Of a DNA stretch of 8,490 nt, positions 1 through 6,429 are shown piece by piece (positions within the stretch are counted from its first letter, which is position 1; each line of letters begins with the position of its first letter). Source of the stretch: Candidatus Saccharibacteria bacterium UBA1944 (GTDB taxonomy: Bacteria; Patescibacteriota; Saccharimonadia; Saccharimonadales; Saccharimonadaceae); NCBI GenBank assembly GCA_002336935.1, contig DDEW01000003.1, positions 88,757-97,246 of the forward strand. The letters are read 5' to 3'. The notes under the pieces are model-generated. The model saw only the letters and a list, made by a program, of their open reading frames with translations. It made no database searches and was not told where the DNA came from. Both the position numbers and the translations under genes were made by a program.

Positions 1-25
1 TCACGAAGCTAAGAGGAAGAGGTAA
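1..25 (+). CDS. rplB: C-terminal end of ribosomal protein L2 (partial)
   Basis: Only the last seven codons and a TAA stop (bases 23-25) are inside the window. Read from base 2, they give the basic tail HEAKRKR. A lysine/arginine-rich C-terminus fits L2 (uL2), and rplB is the gene that normally precedes rpsS in the S10 operon. The assignment rests on gene order and the basic tail, since no L2 domain is visible. Another frame stays open to a TGA at 30-32, but its peptide is less basic and would run into the rpsS start. The stop lies 3 nt before the rpsS ATG, as tight as the other junctions. Confidence 0.6.
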
Positions 26-28
26 TAT

Positions 29-295
29 ATGAGTCGATCACTCAAAAAAGGCCCATTCGTCGATGCGAAGCTTGCTAAAAAAGTAGCGGCCCTCAAGCTC
101 GACGATCGCACGGTTATCAAAACCTGGGCTCGCAGCTCTACGATTACACCAGAAATGGTAGGTCGTACGATCGCCGTACACAACGGTCGCGTGCATGTTC
201 CTGTGCTCATTAGCGAGAACATGGTAGGACACAAACTCGGTGAGTTTAGCCCAACCCGCAAGTTCCGCAAGCACGGTGGAAAGGATAAAAAATAA
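29..295 (+). CDS. rpsS: 30S ribosomal protein S19 (uS19)
   Basis: The 88-aa product is a full-length S19, which sits in the head of the small subunit near the decoding region with S13. The N-terminus MSRSLKKGPFVD is the family hallmark. The signature region follows at about residues 51-77 (NGRVHVPVLISENMVGHKLG, then GEFSPTRKF), ending in a basic tail. The length matches the usual 88-93 aa. The ATG is preceded by purine-rich AGAGGAAGAGG within the end of the upstream gene, a good Shine-Dalgarno region. The TAA stop shares its last A with the rplV ATG (TAATG), so the two genes are probably translationally coupled. Nothing unusual is seen. Confidence 0.97.
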   Translation: MSRSLKKGPFVDAKLAKKVAALKLDDRTVIKTWARSSTITPEMVGRTIAVHNGRVHVPVLISENMVGHKLGEFSPTRKFRKHGGKDKK

Positions 296-708
296 TGGCT
301 GAAGCAACTGTATATACGGTACGCTCCTATGCTAAAGGTGTTGATCAGACTCCCCGCAAAGTGAGTCTTGTCGCTAGCCTGGTGCGTGGACGCAGTGTGG
401 CAGATGCCCTGGTTATTCTTGACCACACACCAAAGCGTGCTGCACTTGTCGTGAAAAAGGCAATTGCCAGTGCTGCCGCTAACGCCACCAATAACCATGG
501 ACTCGATGGTAAAACATTGCAGCTTGCGACGCTAAGCGTCACCGCAGGCCCACGCCTGCGCCGTTACAAGCCAGCAAGCCGCGGGCGTGCGCTGCCATTC
601 CAAAAGCGTACAAGCCATATCCTGGTTGAAGTCAGCGGTACCGAAAAGGTTCGCAAGAAACCAGCTGAGAAAAAGGCTGAACAGCCAGCTAAAGAGGAGA
701 AGAAGTAA
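295..708 (+). CDS. rplV: 50S ribosomal protein L22 (uL22)
   Basis: The 137-aa product is L22, whose long beta-hairpin lines the peptide exit tunnel of the large subunit. The core covers residues 1-115. It includes the helical part (TPRKVSLVASLVRGRSVADA, about 19-38), the ATNNHGLD segment and the exit-tunnel hairpin (GPRLRRYKPASRGRAL and following, about 85-109). The family usually has 110-115 residues. The extra 20 or so at the C-terminus are a lysine/glutamate/proline/alanine tail that looks disordered. This tail also encodes the purine-rich Shine-Dalgarno sequence (GAGGAGA) for rpsC. The gene overlaps both neighbours by 1 nt. Confidence 0.96.
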   Translation: MAEATVYTVRSYAKGVDQTPRKVSLVASLVRGRSVADALVILDHTPKRAALVVKKAIASAAANATNNHGLDGKTLQLATLSVTAGPRLRRYKPASRGRALPFQKRTSHILVEVSGTEKVRKKPAEKKAEQPAKEEKK

Positions 709-1346
709 TGGGACAGAAAGTTAACCCAATTAGCTTCCGCCTGCAGGTTCACAAGAACTGGAGTTCACGCTGGTTCGCCGGCAAACGCGACTTCGCCAAA
801 TGGCTCGCGGAAGACATCAGGATTCGTGAACTCGTAGAAGCGAAGTTTGCTAGTCGTCCTACTATTAATCGAATTGAGATTGAACGAAGTGCTAACCTTA
901 TCACTGTCACCATCCACACTGCTAAAGCAGGTGTTGTGATCGGCCGCGGTGGTGCAGGTATTACGGAACTCAAGAAAGATATCGAAAAGATTGCAAGCCT
1001 TCCTGTTCGCATCAACGTCGAAGAAGTAAAGCGCCCAGAACTTGCCGCAAAGCTTGTTGCTGAAAATATCGCTCGTCAGCTCGAACGACGCGCAAACTTT
1101 CGTCGCGCTACCAAGATGGCTGCACAAAACACTATGAACGCAGGTGCCAAAGGCATCCGTATCGAAGTAGCCGGCCGCTTGAACAATGCCGAAATGGCAC
1201 GCCGCGAAAAGATCATCGAGGGCTCAGTGCCACTTCATACGCTTCGCGCTGATATCGACTTCCACTCTGCCCGTGCTAACTGCCCAGGCGTTGGTATCGT
1301 TGGTGTCAAGGTATGGATTTACAAGGGCGAAAGGAGTGCTAAATAA
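708..1346 (+). CDS. rpsC: 30S ribosomal protein S3 (uS3)
   Basis: The 212-aa product is S3, part of the mRNA entry site of the 30S subunit. It opens with the invariant MGQKVNPISFRL. A type II KH domain follows, with the GxxG loop (GRGG) at residues 79-82 in VVIGRGGAGI. The C-terminal domain carries the family pattern AGRLNNAEMARRE (about 155-167), LHTLRADIDF (176-185) and GIVGVKVWIYKGE (196-208). Bacterial S3 is usually 210-235 aa, so this is a compact but complete copy without a long tail. Overlaps of 1 nt on both sides place it firmly in the same mRNA as rplV and rplP. Confidence 0.97.
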   Translation: MGQKVNPISFRLQVHKNWSSRWFAGKRDFAKWLAEDIRIRELVEAKFASRPTINRIEIERSANLITVTIHTAKAGVVIGRGGAGITELKKDIEKIASLPVRINVEEVKRPELAAKLVAENIARQLERRANFRRATKMAAQNTMNAGAKGIRIEVAGRLNNAEMARREKIIEGSVPLHTLRADIDFHSARANCPGVGIVGVKVWIYKGERSAK

Positions 1347-1759
1347 TGTTACTCCCAAAGAAAACGAAATTTCGTAAAGTCCGTATTGGTAAAAACGAAG
1401 GTGTCGCAACACGTGGTCACTACGTTGCCTTTGGCGACTATGGTCTTCAAAGCCTCGATAACGAACGCATTACGAGCCGCCAAATCGAGAGCGCGCGTCA
1501 GGCAATGACTCGCTACATCAAACGTGGTGGCAAAATCTGGATTCGCATCTTCCCCCATACTCCTGTTACCAAGAAACCACTTGGTCTCAAAATGGGCGGC
1601 GGTAAGGGAAACCCAGAGTTCTTCGTTGCCAAAGTAAAAACTGGTACCGTGCTGTTTGAAATGAAGGGTGTCACCGAAGACGTAGCCCGCGAAGCAATGC
1701 GCCTCGCCGGCCACAAACTCCCGGTACGAACCCGTTTTGTAAAGCGAGAGGAGGCGTAA
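1346..1759 (+). CDS. rplP: 50S ribosomal protein L16 (uL16)
   Basis: The 137-aa product is L16, which lies near the peptidyl transferase centre and organises the A-site tRNA region of the 50S subunit. Family features are the start MLLPKKTKFRKVRIG, then ITSRQIESARQAMTRYIKRGGKIWIRIFP (about 42-70) and KMGGGKGNPEFFVA (82-95). The arginine that E. coli hydroxylates (Arg81, within RMGKGKG) appears as a lysine here (Lys82 by this numbering), so that modification would not apply. The length matches the family. A clear Shine-Dalgarno (AAGGAG) lies in the last codons of rpsC. The end of this gene supplies GAGGAGG for rpmC, which starts 1 nt after the stop. Confidence 0.97.
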   Translation: MLLPKKTKFRKVRIGKNEGVATRGHYVAFGDYGLQSLDNERITSRQIESARQAMTRYIKRGGKIWIRIFPHTPVTKKPLGLKMGGGKGNPEFFVAKVKTGTVLFEMKGVTEDVAREAMRLAGHKLPVRTRFVKREEA

Positions 1760-1760
1760 T

Positions 1761-2003
1761 ATGGCTGAAGCTAAAACTACAACCAAAAAGCCTACTGCAA
1801 AAAAAGCTGATGTCGTAAAAAGCATTGCCGATTTGCAGAAAGATCTCGCTACCAAGCAACATGATCTGCTGGAGAGCAAACGCTCCCACAAAAACGGCGA
1901 GCTCGTGAACCCACGCGTTCTGACCGTAACACGCAAAGAAATTGCGCGCTTGCACACAGCTATCCGGGCTGCACAGCTGGCCGCTAAGAAGGAGAGTAAA
2001 TAA
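1761..2003 (+). CDS. rpmC: 50S ribosomal protein L29 (uL29)
   Basis: The 80-aa product is L29, a small helical hairpin at the exit of the peptide tunnel next to L23. It is near the docking site for signal recognition particle and trigger factor. The two-helix core spans about residues 16-74 and includes the motif LVNPRVLTVTRKEIARLHTAI (48-68), typical of the family. Residues 1-15 are an extra lysine/threonine/alanine-rich extension, since L29 is usually 60-70 aa. The start is supported by GAGGAGG just upstream and by the 1-nt spacing after the rplP stop. Confidence 0.93.
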   Translation: MAEAKTTTKKPTAKKADVVKSIADLQKDLATKQHDLLESKRSHKNGELVNPRVLTVTRKEIARLHTAIRAAQLAAKKESK

Positions 2004-2004
2004 T

Positions 2005-2292
2005 ATGGCCAAGACATTGACCGGTATTGTCACTTCGGATGCCAGTGACAAAACGATTACCGTCACCGTTACTAGCCGTGAGACTCATCCAATTTATGGC
2101 AAACAGTACACTGTAAACCGTAAGTATGCAGCTCACGACGAGAAAAACGAAGCTGGTAAGGGCGACAAGGTAGTTATTGTCGAAACTCGCCCAATCAGTA
2201 AGCGAAAAGCTTTCAAGTTACAAGAAATTGTTGAGAAGAGCAAGGGCAGCATTGAAGTAAAAAATGATGTCGAGGAAGAGGTGGAGCAGTAA
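2005..2292 (+). CDS. rpsQ: 30S ribosomal protein S17 (uS17)
   Basis: The 95-aa product is S17, a primary 16S rRNA binding protein with an OB-fold. The core (residues 1-75) shows TLTGIVTSDASDKTITVTV, THPIYGKQY and the signature GDKVVIVETRPISKRKAFKL at about 53-72. A short acidic tail (roughly 78-95, ending DVEEEVEQ) is added to the usual 80-85 aa and contrasts with the basic tails of its neighbours. An in-frame ATG 63 nt upstream exists, but it lies deep inside rpmC. The chosen ATG has AAGGAGA upstream, follows the rpmC stop by 1 nt and gives the expected MAKTLTG start. Confidence 0.95.
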   Translation: MAKTLTGIVTSDASDKTITVTVTSRETHPIYGKQYTVNRKYAAHDEKNEAGKGDKVVIVETRPISKRKAFKLQEIVEKSKGSIEVKNDVEEEVEQ

Positions 2293-2293
2293 T

Positions 2294-2662
2294 ATGATCC
2301 AGCAAGAGTCTCGACTAAAGGTGTGCGACAACAGCGGCGCAAAGGAAATTTTGTGCATTCGCGTTCTCGGCGGAACTCGTCGTCGCTATGCCCGCGTTGG
2401 TGATATCATTGTGGCCAGCGTGAAAGACGCCAACCCAACGGGTAACGTCAAGAAAAAGTCAGTAGTAAAGGCAGTTGTTGTTCGAACTCGTGACCAAATT
2501 CGCCGTAAAGATGGTAGCACTATCTGCTTTGATGATAATGCAGCCGTAATCATTAACGATGACAAAACGCCAAAGGCTACCCGCGTATTTGGACCAGTGC
2601 CACGTGAACTACGTGACCTTGGCTACGCAAAAATCATCAGTCTTGCACCGGAGGTACTCTAG
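2294..2662 (+). CDS. rplN: 50S ribosomal protein L14 (uL14)
   Basis: The 122-aa product matches the standard L14 length. L14 sits at the subunit interface and contacts 16S rRNA in bridge B8. It begins MIQQESRLKVCDNSGAKE and carries the family signature around residues 59-83 (KAVVVRTRDQIRRKDGS, then FDDNA). It ends with the almost invariant RELRDLGYAKIISLAPEVL. An in-frame ATG ten codons upstream would add residues unlike any L14 and would overlap rpsQ, so it was rejected. The stop is TAG, one of four in the window, and it is followed after 1 nt by the rplX ATG. Confidence 0.97.
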   Translation: MIQQESRLKVCDNSGAKEILCIRVLGGTRRRYARVGDIIVASVKDANPTGNVKKKSVVKAVVVRTRDQIRRKDGSTICFDDNAAVIINDDKTPKATRVFGPVPRELRDLGYAKIISLAPEVL

Positions 2663-2663
2663 T

Positions 2664-2978
2664 ATGGCCCAACGTATAAAGAAAGATGATCTCGTTAAAA
2701 TCGTTAGTGGCGCCAACAAGGGCACTACTGGCAAAGTACTGGCCGTTGCACCAAAAGGTGTTTTGGTTGAAGGTGTTGGCCTTGGTCATCGTCATGTTAA
2801 GCCAAGCCAGCTCAACCCACGTGGTGGCAAGAAAGACATTCATGTGCCCGTACCTTTGCATAAGGTTGCACTAGTGGTAGATGAAAAGTCTGGCAAAACC
2901 AGCCGCATTGGCTATAAAGTAACTGCTGGCGTTAAGGCACGTGTTGCCCGTCAAGCAAAGAATAAGGAGATAAAGTAA
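2664..2978 (+). CDS. rplX: 50S ribosomal protein L24 (uL24)
   Basis: The 104-aa product is L24, an early-assembly protein of the large subunit near the tunnel exit. A KOW motif is visible at about residues 7-33 (DDLVKIVSGANKGTTGKVL). It is followed by HRHVKPSQLNPRGG (42-55) and the PLHKVALV strand (64-71), corresponding to the conserved pattern of the family. The length is normal. An upstream in-frame ATG inside rplN would add 35 residues and was rejected. The chosen start has GGAGGT at a proper distance in the end of rplN and begins with the expected MAQRIKKDD. Confidence 0.95.
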   Translation: MAQRIKKDDLVKIVSGANKGTTGKVLAVAPKGVLVEGVGLGHRHVKPSQLNPRGGKKDIHVPVPLHKVALVVDEKSGKTSRIGYKVTAGVKARVARQAKNKEIK

Positions 2979-2979
2979 T

Positions 2980-3561
2980 ATGGCAAAAGCTGCTACTACC
3001 GCTACTCCTCGCTTGAAAGCCTTGTACGATGCACAGTATCGCAAGGAACTACAGGCCGAATTGAAGCTCGACAACGTACACCAAGTACCAAAACTCGAGA
3101 AGATTGTGGTAAGCGTAGGCACAGGTAAAAGCAAGGACGACAAGCGGATGCTTGAAACCGTCAAAAATACTCTTACCAAAGTAACTGGCCAGGCACCTGT
3201 TGAACGCCTTGCTAAAAAATCGATTGCCGGATTCAAGATTCGCGCCGGAATGGGCGCACCCGTTGGCATCAACGTGACCCTTCGGGGAGCACGTATGTAC
3301 GAGTTCCTTGACCGCTTCGTCAATGTTGCACTACCACGCGTTCGCGACTTCCACGGCGTGGGTATCAAATTTGACCGTGGCGGCAACTACAATCTTGGCA
3401 TTACAGACCAAAGCATTTTTCCTGAGCTAACTTTTGAAGAAACGCAGGTTGTGCACGGCATGCAGGTAACCTTCACAATCCAGCAGGGCAGCAAGGTGAA
3501 TAGCCGTGCGTTGCTCGAGAAGTTTGGTTTACCATTTGAAAAAGAAGGGAGCGCTAAGTAA
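2980..3561 (+). CDS. rplE: 50S ribosomal protein L5 (uL5)
   Basis: The 193-aa product is L5, which binds 5S rRNA with L18 and contacts the P-site tRNA from the central protuberance. Family landmarks are PRLKALYDAQYRKELQAEL (10-28), VPKLEKIVVSVGTG (36-49), ARMYEFLDRFVNVALPRVRDF (104-124) and GNYNLGITDQSIFPEL (135-150). It is about 14 residues longer than the usual 179, with the excess split between a short alanine/threonine-rich N-terminus and the C-terminal EKEGSAK. A strong AAGGAG lies in the end of rplX. In E. coli, S8 represses the spc operon by binding near the rplE start, but I could not make out an equivalent structure here. Confidence 0.96.
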   Translation: MAKAATTATPRLKALYDAQYRKELQAELKLDNVHQVPKLEKIVVSVGTGKSKDDKRMLETVKNTLTKVTGQAPVERLAKKSIAGFKIRAGMGAPVGINVTLRGARMYEFLDRFVNVALPRVRDFHGVGIKFDRGGNYNLGITDQSIFPELTFEETQVVHGMQVTFTIQQGSKVNSRALLEKFGLPFEKEGSAK

Positions 3562-3830
3562 TGGCAAAAAAATCAATGATTGCTCGTGATAAAAAGCGGC
3601 AAAAAATGATTCAGAAGTATGCTGCAAAGCGCGCTGAGCTCAAAGAGCTAGGCGACCTAGAAGGCCTACAAAAGCTTCCAACAAATAGTAGTCCTACTCG
3701 CTGGAAGAACCGTGATGTACTGAGTGGCCGCCCACGTGGCTATATGCGCAAGTTTGGCCTCAGTCGCATTAACTTCCGTGAAAAAGCAGTCAAGGGTGAA
3801 ATCCCTGGCGTAACAAAAAGTAGTTGGTAA
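3561..3830 (+). CDS. rpsN: 30S ribosomal protein S14, zinc-independent type (uS14)
   Basis: The 89-aa product is S14 of the 30S head. It starts MAKKSMIARDKKRQ and ends with the family signature at about 45-89 (PTRWKNRDVLSGRPRGY, MRKFGLSRINFRE, GEIPGVTKSSW). It contains no cysteine at all, so it is the zinc-independent form, similar in length to the Bacillus paralogue and shorter than the 101-aa E. coli protein. Many bacteria carry a 61-aa Cys4 zinc-binding form at this locus instead. The gene overlaps rplE by 1 nt. It is followed by a 19-nt spacer before rpsH, one of only two spacers in the block. Confidence 0.96.
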   Translation: MAKKSMIARDKKRQKMIQKYAAKRAELKELGDLEGLQKLPTNSSPTRWKNRDVLSGRPRGYMRKFGLSRINFREKAVKGEIPGVTKSSW

Positions 3831-3834
3831 AGGA

Positions 3835-3840
3835 AAGGAG
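3835..3840 (+). promoter_or_regulatory. Shine-Dalgarno site of rpsH
   Basis: AAGGAG ends 9 nt before the rpsH ATG. Unlike most sites in this block it lies in a true intergenic spacer, so rpsH can recruit ribosomes without depending on a coding overlap. Confidence 0.8.
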
Positions 3841-3849
3841 ACAAAAGAT

Positions 3850-4251
3850 ATGAGTTTACAATCTACTGACCCAATCGCGGATCTCCTGACCCGCATTCGC
3901 AATGCCGCACTCGTTGGCAAAACCGAAATTCGCGTACCTACGAGCAAACTAAAGAAGGTCGTTGCAGAGCAGCTTGTCAAAAATAATTACCTGACAGACG
4001 TAAAGGTTGAAGACGGCAAGCCACGCGGCACACTAGTTGTTACCATTGCAAAGCCAGGTGAGAACTGCCCAATTACCGAAATCAGTCGCATCAGCAAGCC
4101 AGGCCGCCGTGTCTATGTTGCTGCTGCCGATATTCCTAAGGTTAAACAAGGCCGCGGCATTGTGCTTGTCAGTACAAGCCAAGGCGTGATGACTGGCAAC
4201 GAAGCAGTTAAAAACAAGCTTGGTGGCGAGCTGCTGTTAAAAGTTTACTAA
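3850..4251 (+). CDS. rpsH: 30S ribosomal protein S8 (uS8)
   Basis: The 133-aa product is S8, a primary binder of 16S rRNA helix 21 and, in E. coli, the repressor of the spc operon. The N-terminal domain opens with the characteristic DPIADLLTRIRNA (residues 7-19). The C-terminal domain has ISRISKPGRRVYV (78-90) and the signature GIVLVSTSQGVMTGNEA (103-119). It ends GGELLLKVY. The length is standard. The gene closes with tandem stops (TAATAA, 4249-4254), uncommon here, and is separated from rplF by 16 nt. Whether S8 autoregulates in this organism cannot be judged from the sequence. Confidence 0.97.
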   Translation: MSLQSTDPIADLLTRIRNAALVGKTEIRVPTSKLKKVVAEQLVKNNYLTDVKVEDGKPRGTLVVTIAKPGENCPITEISRISKPGRRVYVAAADIPKVKQGRGIVLVSTSQGVMTGNEAVKNKLGGELLLKVY

Positions 4252-4255
4252 TAAG

Positions 4256-4260
4256 AAAGG
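4256..4260 (+). promoter_or_regulatory. Shine-Dalgarno site of rplF
   Basis: AAAGG lies 7 nt before the rplF ATG, in the 16-nt spacer after the tandem rpsH stops. It is weaker than the AAGGAG sites elsewhere in the block but well placed. Confidence 0.65.
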
Positions 4261-4267
4261 TATAACA

Positions 4268-4810
4268 ATGAGTCTGAGTCGAATCGGAAAACTACCAATC
4301 GAGATTCCGTCAGGTGTGACAATCACGGTTGACTCTGGTGATGTTGTGGTTGAAGGCCCTAAGGGCAAACTCGTCCAGTTCATTACTCCAGCAGTCGACG
4401 TGAAAATCGAAAACGGAGTGCTCACTGTCTCGCCTAAGGACGAGTCAAAAGAAGCACGCAGCCAACATGGTCTCATGCGTGCACTCATCAACAATATGGT
4501 TGTTGGTGTCACCAAGGGCTATGAAAAGCGCCTTGAAGTAAAAGGTGTCGGCTTCCGTGTTGCCACGAGCAATAACGAGCTTGATATGAGCCTTGGGTTC
4601 AGTCACCCCGTTAAGTACAAGGCCCCTGAAGGTATCACTATTACCAACGATAAGATGATTATCATCGTTGCCGGTATTGATAAGCAAAAAGTTGGTCAAG
4701 TCGCAGCGGAAATCCGCGCTATTAAGAAGCCTGAGCCATACAAGGGCAAGGGTATCGCCTATGTCGGCGAGCAGATTTTGCGCAAAGCAGGAAAGGCAGG
4801 TAAAAAATAA
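4268..4810 (+). CDS. rplF: 50S ribosomal protein L6 (uL6)
   Basis: The 180-aa product is L6, which lies near the factor-binding (sarcin-ricin loop) region of the 50S subunit. The duplicated fold is complete. The first domain has MSLSRIGKLPIEIPSGVTI (1-19) and VEGPKGKL (28-35). A central GLMRALINNMVVGVTKGYEK follows (68-87), then the second domain with VKGVGFRV (91-98). The C-terminal signature is PEPYKGKGIAYVGEQI (155-170), ending in RKAGKAGKK. Length and domain order are normal for bacteria. The stop overlaps the rplR start by 1 nt. Confidence 0.97.
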   Translation: MSLSRIGKLPIEIPSGVTITVDSGDVVVEGPKGKLVQFITPAVDVKIENGVLTVSPKDESKEARSQHGLMRALINNMVVGVTKGYEKRLEVKGVGFRVATSNNELDMSLGFSHPVKYKAPEGITITNDKMIIIVAGIDKQKVGQVAAEIRAIKKPEPYKGKGIAYVGEQILRKAGKAGKK

Positions 4811-5166
4811 TGGCTAATTCACTCGCAAAGAAGCTTCTTAATCGTAGCCTTCGCAAGGCACGTGTCCGAAGCAAGGTGAGCGGCACTGCTGAGCGGCCTC
4901 GTCTGACCGTAACAATTAGCAACCTACACGTTTCAGCTCAGCTGATTGACGACGTAAAGCAGCATACGATTGCTAGTGCCACAACAGTTGGCACGAAAAC
5001 AACTGGTACAATGACCGAAAAGGCAGCCGTTGTTGGTGCTGATATCGCAAAGAAAGCAAAGAAAGCTAAAATAACCGCAGTTGTCTTTGATCGCAATGGC
5101 CGCCGCTATGCTGGCCGGCTCAAAGCCCTCGCTGACGCTGCTCGTAAGGAAGGATTGGAGTTCTAG
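4810..5166 (+). CDS. rplR: 50S ribosomal protein L18 (uL18)
   Basis: The 118-aa product is L18, which with L5 mediates attachment of 5S rRNA to the large subunit. The basic N-terminus (RSLRKARVRSKV, 12-23) leads into GTAERPRLTVTISNLHVSAQLIDD (25-48). The conserved C-terminus is VVFDRNGRRYAGRLKALAD, followed by AARKEGLEF, close to the family consensus. Length is as expected. It starts inside the TAATG junction with rplF. It ends with TAG 1 nt before rpsE, and its last codons contain GGAG at 7 nt from that next ATG. Confidence 0.96.
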   Translation: MANSLAKKLLNRSLRKARVRSKVSGTAERPRLTVTISNLHVSAQLIDDVKQHTIASATTVGTKTTGTMTEKAAVVGADIAKKAKKAKITAVVFDRNGRRYAGRLKALADAARKEGLEF

Positions 5167-5167
5167 T

Positions 5168-5830
5168 ATGGCAGAAGCCGCAGAACAAACCACACCTCGC
5201 ACCAACGCCCCACAACGTGGCGGTCGTCCCCAGGGTCGAGGTGGTCGCCGCGATGACCGGCGCGAGCGTGCTCCAGAAGCACCAAAAGAATTTGAAGAAA
5301 TGGTCATTAACATTGATCGTGTCGCCCGTGTCGTAAAAGGCGGCCGCCGCTTCCGCTTTAAGGCCCTTGTTGTTGTAGGTAACCGCAAGAATAAGGTTGG
5401 CGTGGGTGTCGCTAAAGGCGCAGACGTACAAACTGCCATTGCCAAAGCAACCGACGTTGCTAAAAAGCATCTTGTCACTATTCCTGTTGTGAATGAAACG
5501 ATTCCACACGAAATGGAAGTCAAGCTTGCCGGTGCGCGTGTGCTCATCAAGCCAGCAGCTCCCGGTACCGGTATTATTGCCGGTGGAGTAGTACGTTCCG
5601 TTATTGGCGTGACTGGTATCCGCAATATGCTCTCTAAGAGCCTTGGCTCAACGAACAAAGTAAACATAGCTTATGCAACCGTTGAAGCCCTTGGTGGTCT
5701 TGTGCCTCGCGAAAAATGGTTGAACGCCGACAAGCCAGCTAAGAAGACTACTCCAAAGGTTGAAGCTGCCGAAGCTCCTGCCAAGAAACCTGCGGTCAAA
5801 AAGCCTGCCACAAAAAAGGAGGCTAAATAA
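5168..5830 (+). CDS. rpsE: 30S ribosomal protein S5 with long basic tails (uS5)
   Basis: The 220-aa product is S5, which acts in decoding fidelity and mRNA unwinding at the entry site. The double-stranded-RNA-binding-like domain runs from about residue 41 (EFEEMVINIDRVARVVKGGRR) to 105. The C-terminal domain follows, with PAAPGTGIIAGG (129-140) and SLGSTNKVNIAYAT (158-171). The usual length is near 165. Here an arginine/glycine-rich N-terminal extension (about 1-40, with RGGRPQGRGGRRDDRRER) and a PAKK/AKKP-type C-terminal tail (about 188-220) account for the excess. Both look disordered and rRNA-binding. An in-frame ATG 29 codons upstream lies within rplR and was rejected, because the chosen ATG has GGAG at 7 nt and follows TAG by 1 nt. 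Confidence 0.96.
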   Translation: MAEAAEQTTPRTNAPQRGGRPQGRGGRRDDRRERAPEAPKEFEEMVINIDRVARVVKGGRRFRFKALVVVGNRKNKVGVGVAKGADVQTAIAKATDVAKKHLVTIPVVNETIPHEMEVKLAGARVLIKPAAPGTGIIAGGVVRSVIGVTGIRNMLSKSLGSTNKVNIAYATVEALGGLVPREKWLNADKPAKKTTPKVEAAEAPAKKPAVKKPATKKEAK

Positions 5831-6312
5831 TGACTAAGTACAACGAATTACAGGTTGCTGCTAACCGAACACGAAAACGTGTTGGTCGTGGCATCGGCGC
5901 AGGTGGTGGTAAAACCGCAGGTCGCGGTACAAAAGGGCAGAATTCACGTACTGGTAAAAAGCTCCATGCCATGTTCCAAGGTGGTCAAAACGGCATCCGT
6001 AGCGCCGTACCTAAGGCCCGTGGATTCAAAAGCCTTCGCACTCCTGCTCAGGTTGTGTACCTTGATCGCCTTGAAGGCTTAAAGGGTACAGTTGACAACA
6101 TGAAGCTTTACGAAGCGGGTTTAATTGCTACACCATTTCACACGGTAAAAGTCATCCTGCGCGGTGAGCTCACTGCAAAGGTAGTGCTCAAAACTCAGGG
6201 TGCGAGCAAAAGTGTTATCGCTGCTATCACCAAAGCAGGCGGCAGCTTTGAAAAGGTTGAAACGCCTCTTCAGCAAACCGCCAAGGCAGCTGAGGAAGCT
6301 GATAAAAAATAG
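5830..6312 (+). CDS. rplO: 50S ribosomal protein L15 (uL15)
   Basis: The 160-aa product is L15, a late-assembly protein that threads through 23S rRNA. The glycine/arginine-rich N-terminal arm is present (RKRVGRGIGAGGGKTAGRG, 15-33, then TKGQ). It is followed by FQGGQNGIRSAVPKARGF (49-66) and the C-terminal family region (VKVILRGELTAKVVLKT at 106-122, ASKSVIAAITKAGG at 125-138). A short A/E/K tail makes it slightly longer than the usual 145-150 aa. The gene overlaps rpsE by 1 nt, leaving no room for rpmD, which normally sits between these genes. It ends the packed block with TAG and is followed by a terminator-like hairpin. Confidence 0.97.
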   Translation: MTKYNELQVAANRTRKRVGRGIGAGGGKTAGRGTKGQNSRTGKKLHAMFQGGQNGIRSAVPKARGFKSLRTPAQVVYLDRLEGLKGTVDNMKLYEAGLIATPFHTVKVILRGELTAKVVLKTQGASKSVIAAITKAGGSFEKVETPLQQTAKAAEEADKK

Positions 6313-6333
6313 CTTGCACGGTCACTGCATACT

Positions 6334-6368
6334 TAAACGGTCCCTCTGCAAAGAGGGGCTGTTTATAT
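6334..6368 (+). terminator. Putative intrinsic terminator or attenuator after rplO
   Basis: Bases 6334-6347 and 6352-6365 form a 14-bp stem with two G-U pairs around a GCAA tetraloop (6348-6351). The core is CCCTCT pairing with AGAGGG. The 5' side begins TAAA and the 3' side runs into GTTTATAT, a short imperfect T tract, so termination may be partial. The site lies between rplO and the secY promoter, where a transcription boundary makes sense. Confidence 0.6.
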
Positions 6369-6375
6369 AGCGGTA

Positions 6376-6384
6376 TGGTATAAT
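6376..6384 (+). promoter_or_regulatory. Extended -10 promoter for secY
   Basis: TGGTATAAT is a perfect extended -10 (TGnTATAAT). No convincing -35 exists at 16-18 bp upstream; that stretch is GGGGCTGT and is part of the hairpin's 3' arm. The predicted start is near 6391, giving secY a leader of about 39 nt. Extended -10 promoters can work without a -35 element. Confidence 0.65.
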
Positions 6385-6429
6385 GAGTTCAGAATTAATC
6401 GACAGATAAATGGGGAAGAATTACCGAAT

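Noticed and set aside
1942..2004. Extended start for rpsQ, and likewise for rplN (2264), rplX (2559) and rpsE (5081)
   Set aside because: All lie deep in the preceding gene. The downstream ATG in each case has a well-spaced Shine-Dalgarno and gives the canonical N-terminus.
1349..2017. 222-codon open frame on the minus strand
   Set aside because: It lies opposite rplP and rpmC, has no family features, and no promoter or ribosome site was seen for it. Other minus-strand frames (1-498, 2871-3386, 749-1127) were rejected for the same reason.
4933..5667. 244-codon open frame on the minus strand
   Set aside because: It is antisense to rplR and rpsE, both clearly conserved, and its product is low-complexity (runs of T, R, P and A) with no recognisable domain. 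It is a shadow of the coding strand.
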